In this document: positions 57,279 to 64,000 of the stretch, one piece after another
How the letters are laid out: the number at the start of each line of letters is the position of its first letter
How positions within the stretch are numbered: position 1 is the first letter of the stretch
Source of the DNA: Sphingobacterium sp. SGG-5
Lineage (GTDB): Bacteria; Bacteroidota; Bacteroidia; Sphingobacteriales; Sphingobacteriaceae
Assembly (NCBI RefSeq): GCF_011043525.1
Contig: NZ_JAAKGO010000006.1
Location: 248,001-312,000 of the forward strand
Reading direction: 5' to 3'
DNA length: 64,000 nt
Notes under the pieces: model-generated
Database searches by the model: none
Told to the model about the DNA's origin: nothing
The model's input: the letters and a program-made list of their open reading frames with translations, nothing else
Program-made: the position numbers and the translations under genes

Positions 57279-58076
57279 TTAGTTCTTTACTAAGGAAGTT
57301 CCAAATTGTTGCTGCTGTAGCAAATGCAAATTTAAAGCATTTCCAATTAAAACGTCTTTTACACCTTTGTTGATAGCATCAAAGGCATTCTGAAGTTTCG
57401 GAATCATCCCCTCACTAATCACCCCCTGCTTTTGGAATGTTTCAAACTGAGTACTGTTAATGGTGGCAATGACGGAGTTTTCATCTTCGGCATTCAACAG
57501 GACGCCATTTTTTTCAAAGCAATAAATCAGTGAAGTTTCATACAGCTCCGATAATGCGACAGCCAAGGCTGAAGCAATAGTATCTGCATTTGTATTTAGG
57601 AGCTGACCGCTTCCATTATGGGTAATTGCTGAAAAAACTGGTGTAAATCCCGCATCCAAAAACTTTTTTATGGATAGACTGTTGACCGAATCGGCCAAAA
57701 TATCGCCGACAAAACCGTAATCAATCTTACGTACGGGGCGTTTGATAGCTTTAATCGCATTCCCATCGGCACCACTGAGCCCTAGTGCATCACAACCATA
57801 CTTTTGTAGCGCTGTTACAATTTTCTTATTCGTTAGGCCGGCATATACCATCGTGACGACATCTAACATGTTTTCATCTGTAATGCGTCGCCCGTCAACC
57901 ATGTTGACGGTTATGCCTAGTTTGTCTGCTATTCGTGAAGCTATTTTGCCACCACCGTGAACCAATATCTTTTTCCCCGGAATAGCTGCAAATTTCTCTA
58001 AAAAATTCTCTAATTGAATATCGTCGTCTATTACGTTACCACCTATCTTGATAATATTCAATGTACTGTTTGACAT
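57279..58076 (-). CDS. argB: N-acetylglutamate kinase (acylglutamate kinase)
   Basis: A 265-residue amino-acid kinase: NIIKIGGNVIDDDIQLENFL, ILVHGGGKIASRIADKLGIT, DGRRITDENMLDVVTMVYAG, and the late MIPKLQNAFDAINKGVKDVL. Phosphorylates N-acetyl- (or N-succinyl-) glutamate in the second step of arginine synthesis. It has no N-terminal arginine-feedback helix extension. Five base pairs separate it from the upstream argF'. Confidence 0.96.
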   Translation of the reverse strand: MSNSTLNIIKIGGNVIDDDIQLENFLEKFAAIPGKKILVHGGGKIASRIADKLGITVNMVDGRRITDENMLDVVTMVYAGLTNKKIVTALQKYGCDALGLSGADGNAIKAIKRPVRKIDYGFVGDILADSVNSLSIKKFLDAGFTPVFSAITHNGSGQLLNTNADTIASALAVALSELYETSLIYCFEKNGVLLNAEDENSVIATINSTQFETFQKQGVISEGMIPKLQNAFDAINKGVKDVLIGNALNLHLLQQQQFGTSLVKN

Positions 58077-58081
58077 GTTTT

Positions 58082-59047
58082 TTACTTACTTAAATGTTCC
58101 AATATTCTTTTTAGCACGATCTGTGCTGCCCATACACGATTGCTAGCTTCTTTGATGACAAGGGAGTTGGGACCGTCCAATATTTCTGAGGACAATTCCA
58201 GATCCCGCCTTACGGGTAAGCAGTGCATGACCTTCGCGTCATTCGTTAATTTCAATTTTTCATTATCCATCATCCAATTTTCGGATACGGGATAAACCTG
58301 GCCGTATTCCTTATAAGAGGACCAGTTCTTTACATATACAAAATCGGCTGACGTTAGTGCAGCGTTCCAATCGTGTGTGATGTGTGCTCCCGACGTAAAC
58401 TCTTCAGCCAGTTCATACCCCGCTGGGTGAGCGATCGTAAAATCTATTAATCCTTCCTTTTGAGCCTGGCTCATCCATTCAGCAAACGAATTTGGAACTG
58501 CTTGTGGCAGTGCTTTCACATGTGGTGCCCAAGCTAACACAACTTTTGGTTTTGTTGTTTTTTTGTGTTCAGTAATTGTTATCAGATCTGTTAGACTTTG
58601 TAAAGGATGGCGTGTTGCACTTTCCAGAGATACTACCGGGACGCCACAATACTTGATGAACTTGTTGAATAGGTCTTCATTATAGTCTGCTTCCCTATCC
58701 GTCAGTGATGGAAAGGAACGCAAGCCTAAAATATCACAATATTCGCCCATAACGGCGGCGGCTTCCCGAATATGCTCCACGGTAGTGCCGTTCATTACAA
58801 TTCCATCACGTGTCTCCAGGGCCCATCCATCTTTGTCCATATTCATCACCATGACGCTTAGGCCTAGGTTTGTTGCAGCTTTCTGCGTGCTTAAACGTGT
58901 ACGTAGGCTGGGATTTAAAAAGACCAGACCCAATGTTTTGTGTTTTCCCAATGTTTCATGAGCAAAAGGGTTGGCCTTGAGCTCCAAGGCTTCTTTTACG
59001 ATATTATCTAAGTTATCTACGTCTGCTACTGAAAAGAACTTATTCAT
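58082..59047 (-). CDS. argF': N-acyl-ornithine carbamoyltransferase (N-succinylornithine type likely)
   Basis: A 321-residue transcarbamylase of the special N-acyl-ornithine group, not ordinary ArgF: FLNPSLRTRLSTQKAATNLG (carbamoyl-phosphate binding), DGIVMNGTTVEHIREA, SATRHPLQSLTDLITITEHK and MHCLPVRRDLELSSEILDGP. Residue 90, which by my recollection separates N-acetyl (Glu) from N-succinyl (Pro; also Val or Ser when mutated) enzymes, is Val here, so the succinyl substrate is favoured. Makes N-acyl-citrulline. Confidence 0.92.
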   Translation of the reverse strand: MNKFFSVADVDNLDNIVKEALELKANPFAHETLGKHKTLGLVFLNPSLRTRLSTQKAATNLGLSVMVMNMDKDGWALETRDGIVMNGTTVEHIREAAAVMGEYCDILGLRSFPSLTDREADYNEDLFNKFIKYCGVPVVSLESATRHPLQSLTDLITITEHKKTTKPKVVLAWAPHVKALPQAVPNSFAEWMSQAQKEGLIDFTIAHPAGYELAEEFTSGAHITHDWNAALTSADFVYVKNWSSYKEYGQVYPVSENWMMDNEKLKLTNDAKVMHCLPVRRDLELSSEILDGPNSLVIKEASNRVWAAQIVLKRILEHLSK

Positions 59048-59149
59048 GTTGTTATGAGTTATCAGTGGTCAATAATCAGTGACCAGTTTTTCTTATTTAT
59101 ATTTGGTGGGTACATATCTCCATGAGCAATACCCGCGACGCAATACGCA
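59048..59149. repeat. Repeat-bearing spacer between argF' and argD
   Basis: This 102-bp spacer holds ATCAGTG twice at 14-bp distance (59061 and 59075) and CAATAC/CATTACG-type heptamers at 59127-59155, the last running into the argD stop codon. It resembles the heptamer arrays elsewhere in the window. Confidence 0.55.
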
Positions 59150-60283
59150 TTACGCTTTTAACCGTTCGTCAAAAGCAGTTAGAAATCTATCTGCTATTTC
59201 TCTTGTCATATTTAAGGCCGGCAATAAGCGAATGACATTTGGCTTCGCTTCGCCGGTGAAGATTTTGTTCTTGGATAGAAGCTCCTTACGGATATGTCCG
59301 AGCTCATCCGGGAGCTCAATCCCGATCATTAAGCCACGACCCCGTACTTCTTTTACCTGCTCGAACTTTTGCAACTCCTTAATCAAATAATCTCCGACTT
59401 GTTTCGCATTGGCGAGTAAATTCTCTTTTTTAATAACGTCCAATACAGCAACAGCAGCAGCACATGCCAAATGATTGCCTCCAAAGGTCGTACCCAGTAA
59501 ACCGTAAGAAGCTTGTATTTTAGGCGATATTGCAATTCCTCCTATGGGAAAACCATTGCCCATTCCTTTTGCCATAGAATAAATATCCGCCTCAATATCC
59601 GCGTAATCATGGGAATAAAAGGTGCCCGTACGGCCGTATCCACACTGGACTGAATCAGCAATAAAGACGGCTCCAGATTGACTGCATAACGAGCGTATCA
59701 ACTGAAGAAAAGAAATGGAAGCTTCACGTATACCGCCTACGCCTTGAATACCCTCGATAATTACTGCAGCTATCTCTTCTCCATAGGAAGCGAAGGCTTG
59801 TGACAATGCTTGTTCGTCGTTGAAAGGTAAAAAAATGACGTTATCCGTTTGATTGACGGGAGCGATTATATTTGGGTTGTCCGTAGCTGCGACAGCCAAA
59901 GAGGTGCGTCCGTGAAAAGCTTTGGTAAAAGCAATAATCTTTTTACGGCCGGTATGAAATGAAGCCAATTTTAGCGCATTTTCGTTGGCCTCTGCTCCTG
60001 AATTACATAGAAACAATGCATAGTCAGGCTTGCCGGATAGTTCACCCAGTTGTTTTGCTAATTGTCGCTGGATAGGAATTTCTACCGAGTTGGAATAAAA
60101 ACCGATTTTGCTGAGCTGATCCGTAATGGTAGCCACATAATGAGGATGGGTGTGCCCAATAGAAATCACGGCATGCCCACCGTATAGGTCCAGGTATTCA
60201 TCACCCTTGTCATCCCATACGGTCGATCCCTGTGCCCGTACAATATTGACGGGATTGATCGGATAAACGTTAAAAAGTTCCAT
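59150..60283 (-). CDS. argD: N-acyl-ornithine aminotransferase
   Basis: A 377-residue class-III PLP aminotransferase: YLDLYGGHAVISIGHTHPHY, FLCNSGAEANENALKLAS, IIEGIQGVGGIREAS, ADSVQCGYGRTGTFYSHD, the PLP lysine in YSMAKGMGNGFPIGG (about 237) and TTFGGNHLACAAAVAVLD. Makes N-acyl-ornithine from the semialdehyde. First gene of the arg operon here; argC, argG and argH are not in the window. A TATATTTG box lies upstream on the minus strand (60319-60326). Confidence 0.95.
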   Translation of the reverse strand: MELFNVYPINPVNIVRAQGSTVWDDKGDEYLDLYGGHAVISIGHTHPHYVATITDQLSKIGFYSNSVEIPIQRQLAKQLGELSGKPDYALFLCNSGAEANENALKLASFHTGRKKIIAFTKAFHGRTSLAVAATDNPNIIAPVNQTDNVIFLPFNDEQALSQAFASYGEEIAAVIIEGIQGVGGIREASISFLQLIRSLCSQSGAVFIADSVQCGYGRTGTFYSHDYADIEADIYSMAKGMGNGFPIGGIAISPKIQASYGLLGTTFGGNHLACAAAVAVLDVIKKENLLANAKQVGDYLIKELQKFEQVKEVRGRGLMIGIELPDELGHIRKELLSKNKIFTGEAKPNVIRLLPALNMTREIADRFLTAFDERLKA

Positions 60284-60495
60284 GATATAAAAATGCCTTA
60301 TTTACAATAAATGACAGGCAAATATACTTGAATAAGCTAAGAAAACGTAAATTATAGGCAATCAAAGCAATAAAAATCCAACAATAGTTGGCGGTCGATA
60401 CCTAACGGATGTGTTGCGAAGAAATTACTTGCTATCCTGATAAAAATTTTAAAGGTTAGGATAAAATAGTATTATCATCCGGGAGCTCAAGTGTC

Positions 60496-60503
60496 TACCT
60501 TTG
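60496..60503 (+). promoter_or_regulatory. Possible -7 box for the second-PUL SusC gene
   Basis: TACCTTTG matches TAnnTTTG, 12 bp before the ATG at 60516. No -33 TTG was found at a fitting distance. If used, the leader would be very short; the second ATG at 60525 would then be a plausible start. The 232-bp gap to argD otherwise holds only a small CCAAC/GTTGG hairpin. Confidence 0.4.
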
Positions 60504-60515
60504 TTTTAATCAGTT

Positions 60516-63500
60516 ATGAACACGATGCAAAAGCTACTAACCGTAAAAATTTTCGTGATCTTATTTTTTTGCTATACCATAGTCAACGGACAGCAGAAAA
60601 GTATTCAAGGATCGATTAAGAACGAGTATTCCAAACCACTACAGGGGGCTACGATAACCGTATTGTCTTCGGGAGGTGAAGCTTTGGTGACAGAACAATC
60701 CCGAGCAGATGGAGGGTTTTCGATAAAGCTTCCCGAAGCTGCCCAATCGTTGAGTGTTTCCTTTTTAGGGTATGAGACACAACACGTTTTGTTGTCAGGG
60801 CGAACGGTTTATGACGTTACATTACTCGTACACAACCGACAATTGGAGGATATTATTGTAGTAGGTTACGGAACCACGCGACGTGCCGATTTGACGGGAG
60901 CAATAGATCGGATCGGTCATGAGGATCTAATACGGGAGAACTCAGCAAATATCCTACAGGCCATGCAAGGCAAGTTGGCGGGAGTGTCTGTCACACAAAA
61001 CGATGGAGCACCCGGTGCAGGGATCAGCATCCGTATCCGGGGATCCAATTCATTTTTGGGTGGTACGGAACCTCTCTATGTTATTGATGACATTCCCTAC
61101 AATGCCAATAATAGTAATGCTACACCTGTATCTCTGGGAGAAGATGAACATCAATCTGTCAGCGCACTGGCGTTTCTTGATCCTAACGATATCGAGTCGA
61201 TCGACATTCTGAAAGATGCGTCAGCAACGGCTATCTACGGGTCTCGGGGAGCAAATGGTGTCGTATTGATCACAACTCGAAAGGGACAGCTCGGTCGAGA
61301 CAATATTGAGGCATCAGCGAATTTTGGTGTATCCAATGTTACGAGGATATTAGATGTATTGACAGCTGCCGAATATGCCGACTATCAAAACATTTCCTTA
61401 TTAAATGCAAATAAGTACGAAGGAACCACCTACGATGTTAGGTATCCGGACCTTAGTGTATATGAGAATGACAATAACAATTGGCAAAAGAAACTATTCC
61501 GGCAAGGGCGTTATCACAAGCACGCGCTTAGCATTTCAGGCGCTACCAATGCGGGTAATCATCGAATCAGTTTTAATTATTTGCAACAGGAGGGGGTTAT
61601 CAGTAATTCAGATTATGAAAAATACGGGCTGAATTTAAATTTAAACAGAAATGTGAGGAAATACTTAAAAATAGGTACCAGTGCTTCGGTGTCAAGGAGT
61701 GTGAACAATGGCGTTAAAACCGGAACAGATAAGTCTGATGCCGCTAGTGCCGGTGTGATCCGCTCGGCTATTTCTTTTCCTCCAACGATTACGACCATTG
61801 AAGAGTTTACCAGCGTAGGCGATTCGTATTTTATCACGAATCCGGTTATCTATACCAATGATGTGTTGAATAAGATCGGTACATTAAGTATATTCAATTC
61901 CAATTATGTGGAAATCAATATTTTGGATGGATTGAAATTCCGTAATAACCTTGGATTTAACTATTATATGAGTAATCGGGATCAGTATTATCCACGTACG
62001 GTATATGAAGGCTTTGGTTCGAAAGGGTGGGGGCTAAAAGCTGATAACAGTTTCAATTCTATTATATCAGAAAGTATATTGACTTATGAGAGAAGAGTAG
62101 ACCGTCATCTGTTTAACCTAACGGGAGCCGGGACGTATGAACGGACTGAATCGGAATGGAAGCGGGCGGAAGCAAAGACTTTTCCAAATGATCTGTTACA
62201 GAACGATAATATGCAGGCGGCGGAACAGCTTGTCCCTATACGAGGGGCTCGTACCACTTCGAACTTGGTGTCATTCATTGCCCGGTTGAACTATTCATTT
62301 ATGGAAAGATATCTACTGACAGTTTCTTATCGACAGGATGGTTCCAGTAAGTTTGGTGCCGATAATAAATGGGCAGGTTTCCCCTCGGCGGCGATCTCCT
62401 GGAAGATCAATCAAGAAGATTTCCTGAAAGATATAGAGAAAATAGACAATATGGGGCTAAGGCTGAGCTACGGTAAAACTGGTAATCAGGGAATTGGGGC
62501 TTATTCGTCACTGTCTAAATTAGCGGTGTATAACTACCCGTTCGATGGCAGTCTTCAAAGTGGATTGGCTGATGATTTTTATGCTGGGCCTGCAAACCCC
62601 GGTCTCAAATGGGAAACAACAGACGCATATAATGTCGGGTTGGATGTCTCACTTTTCAAAAGTAGGTTAAATGTAACAACGGATTTCTATCTAAAACGCA
62701 CGAATGATCTGTTGCAGTTTATCACGACCCCGGCTTCCACTGGCTTTACGCGTCAACTCGTCAACTCTGGTTCTATAGAAAACAGGGGTATGGAATTGCG
62801 TATTGATGGACAGGTAATCACGAATAGGAACTGGAAGTGGAATGCCGGCTTTAATTTTTCTCTTAACAGAAATAAAATTTTGTCACTGGGGAATGGACTT
62901 ACTGAACAGTTTGCGGCCAATATTTCGACTAACGATGCGCCCTTTATACAAACGGTGGGTGCTCCGATAGGAGCCATATATGGGTATGTCGAAGATGGTT
63001 ATTTCGACAATGAAGCCGAGGTCAGAAATTCAATGTTGTATTATAATCAAGACCAGTCTATCATTGACCGTATGGTAGGAGAAATAAAATATAAAAACCT
63101 GGATAACGACCCAAGTTCTCTGTCGACATCGGATCGTATGATTATTGGAGACGTCAACCCCAAATATAGCTTTGGGGTTACAAATCAAGTCCAATACAAG
63201 GATTTTGATCTGTCCATTTTCCTTCACGCTGTACAAGGCAATGATATTGTAAATATGAACACCCGCTTCATTGCTAATCTGGGGACCCATAAGAACATTA
63301 CACAGGCTATGTTTGACGGGGCTTGGTCAGATGATCGGGACAATACACACGCTACCGGCCCAAAAATGAGCAGACAATTTTGGCGTACTCTTATGTTTTC
63401 GAGAAGATTTGTGGAAGATGGTAGTTTTGTGCGATTAAAGAATATCACACTGGGCTATACATTACCAAATCATGTTGTCAAAGGTATTTCAAACGCCAAA

Positions 63501-63659
63501 ATTTCGATAGGTGTAAATAACCTATTTACTTGGACCAATTACTCTGGATATGACCCGGAGATCAACAGCTACGGTGACAATCCAGCCTTATTCGGTGTAG
63601 ACTTGGGAGGCTACCCGAACGCGAGAACCTACAACTTAACACTTCAATGCAAATTTTAA
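60516..63659 (+). CDS. SusC/RagA-family TonB-dependent outer-membrane transporter (second PUL)
   Basis: A 1047-residue SusC: signal peptide ending near VNGQQ; carboxypeptidase-D-like domain (about 28-110, IQGSIKNEYSKPLQGATITV); TonB-box-like DIIVVGYGTTRRADLTGAI at about 112; plug with LKDASATAIYGSRGANGVVL at about 232-251; barrel ending TYNLTLQCKF. It should import an oligosaccharide with the SusD that begins 11 bp downstream. ATG at 60525 is an alternative start. Unrelated in position to the large PUL upstream, so it probably serves another glycan. Confidence 0.95.
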   Translation: MNTMQKLLTVKIFVILFFCYTIVNGQQKSIQGSIKNEYSKPLQGATITVLSSGGEALVTEQSRADGGFSIKLPEAAQSLSVSFLGYETQHVLLSGRTVYDVTLLVHNRQLEDIIVVGYGTTRRADLTGAIDRIGHEDLIRENSANILQAMQGKLAGVSVTQNDGAPGAGISIRIRGSNSFLGGTEPLYVIDDIPYNANNSNATPVSLGEDEHQSVSALAFLDPNDIESIDILKDASATAIYGSRGANGVVLITTRKGQLGRDNIEASANFGVSNVTRILDVLTAAEYADYQNISLLNANKYEGTTYDVRYPDLSVYENDNNNWQKKLFRQGRYHKHALSISGATNAGNHRISFNYLQQEGVISNSDYEKYGLNLNLNRNVRKYLKIGTSASVSRSVNNGVKTGTDKSDAASAGVIRSAISFPPTITTIEEFTSVGDSYFITNPVIYTNDVLNKIGTLSIFNSNYVEINILDGLKFRNNLGFNYYMSNRDQYYPRTVYEGFGSKGWGLKADNSFNSIISESILTYERRVDRHLFNLTGAGTYERTESEWKRAEAKTFPNDLLQNDNMQAAEQLVPIRGARTTSNLVSFIARLNYSFMERYLLTVSYRQDGSSKFGADNKWAGFPSAAISWKINQEDFLKDIEKIDNMGLRLSYGKTGNQGIGAYSSLSKLAVYNYPFDGSLQSGLADDFYAGPANPGLKWETTDAYNVGLDVSLFKSRLNVTTDFYLKRTNDLLQFITTPASTGFTRQLVNSGSIENRGMELRIDGQVITNRNWKWNAGFNFSLNRNKILSLGNGLTEQFAANISTNDAPFIQTVGAPIGAIYGYVEDGYFDNEAEVRNSMLYYNQDQSIIDRMVGEIKYKNLDNDPSSLSTSDRMIIGDVNPKYSFGVTNQVQYKDFDLSIFLHAVQGNDIVNMNTRFIANLGTHKNITQAMFDGAWSDDRDNTHATGPKMSRQFWRTLMFSRRFVEDGSFVRLKNITLGYTLPNHVVKGISNAKISIGVNNLFTWTNYSGYDPEINSYGDNPALFGVDLGGYPNARTYNLTLQCKF

Positions 63660-63670
63660 TTTTTAAGGCC

Positions 63671-64000
63671 ATGAAAAGATTACTCTTCATAGTTGTATTT
63701 ATTATGCTTTCGTCGACCTTACCCTTTTTGAACAGCTGTAAAAAGGTGTTGGAAGAAAAACCGCATTCTTTTCTTTCGCCTAATAACTTCTATAAGAATG
63801 AAGATGACGCCAAGACGGCTATCAATGGTGTATATAGCGAGTTATACAGTTGGGATATGTATTTACAACCATTATGGAATCTTACCGTGCTGGATGATGA
63901 TCATGTGTCGGGTGCGGATTGGTATCTGGGTACATCCGGTGCAGGTAATCCACAAGGTTATTGGGGAGTAGATGGACCCTGGGTGGGATGTTATACTATA
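63671..64000 (+). CDS. SusD/RagB-family lipoprotein, N-terminal part (cut by window end)
   Basis: I translated 110 residues from the ATG at 63671 to the window end. Lipoprotein signal with Cys23 (FLNSC), then KKVLEEKPHSFLSPNNFYKN and EDDAKTAINGVYSELYSWD, the standard SusD N-terminus (plug-lid region with the first TPR-like helices). It follows its SusC by 11 bp. The rest lies outside. Confidence 0.9.
   Translation, partial: MKRLLFIVVFIMLSSTLPFLNSCKKVLEEKPHSFLSPNNFYKNEDDAKTAINGVYSELYSWDMYLQPLWNLTVLDDDHVSGADWYLGTSGAGNPQGYWGVDGPWVGCYTI

Overview
The window reads as chromosomal DNA of a Bacteroidota bacterium, most likely a Sphingobacteriaceae member (Sphingobacterium/Pedobacter-like). The evidence is three SusC/SusD pairs, a hybrid two-component regulator (HTCS), a type IX secretion (T9SS) substrate followed by PorP/SprF, promoters of the TTTG-N19-TAnnTTTG type, and arginine genes of the Bacteroidota kind with an N-acyl-ornithine carbamoyltransferase. 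Genus-level placement is inference.

Region 1 (1-4843, minus strand): the first ~210 residues of a GH2 beta-galactosidase-like enzyme and a 1278-residue HTCS sensor/regulator, then a divergent control region with an exact 17-bp direct repeat (22-bp period) that probably is the HTCS operator.

Region 2 (4844-34956, plus strand): a large polysaccharide-utilisation locus (PUL) of 16 closely spaced genes. It has two Sus modules in tandem, each SusC-SusD-fasciclin lipoprotein-accessory lipoprotein. Then come two alkaline-phosphatase-fold/LamG lipoproteins flanking an M60 (mucin/glycoprotein-type) metallopeptidase, an F5/8-type-C lipoprotein, a DUF2264 protein, a GH88 unsaturated glucuronyl hydrolase, a metallophosphoesterase, a PL8 lyase with a T9SS type-B tail, and PorP/SprF. 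A second M60 peptidase (35009-36820) converges on it. Together: M60 peptidases would open glycoproteins or proteoglycans, the PL8 lyase would cut an acidic chain such as hyaluronan or chondroitin, GH88 would remove the unsaturated uronic acid, and the Sus proteins would import the products. The substrate is inferred.

Region 3 (36917-39909, minus strand): two proteins of unknown function (one coiled-coil, one ending in a fibronectin-III domain), a 596-bp gene-free stretch with an 18-bp perfect inverted repeat and a degenerate array of ~20 units of 21 bp, and an AraC-type regulator.

Region 4 (39952-55396, plus strand): the S10-spc-alpha ribosomal cluster, 29 genes from rplC to rplQ including secY, map, infA and rpoA. 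It starts at rplC with its own strong promoter; rpsJ is not in front of it.

Region 5 (55395-60283, minus strand): argD-argF'-argB-proC-argE, arginine biosynthesis through acylated intermediates, ending convergently against rplQ.

Region 6 (60516-64000, plus strand): another SusC and the start of its SusD, the beginning of a second PUL cut by the window edge.

Heptamer arrays (AATTACG- or TCAATAC-type) occupy several spacers, notably on both sides of the GH88 gene. No tRNA, rRNA, CRISPR or insertion sequence was seen.
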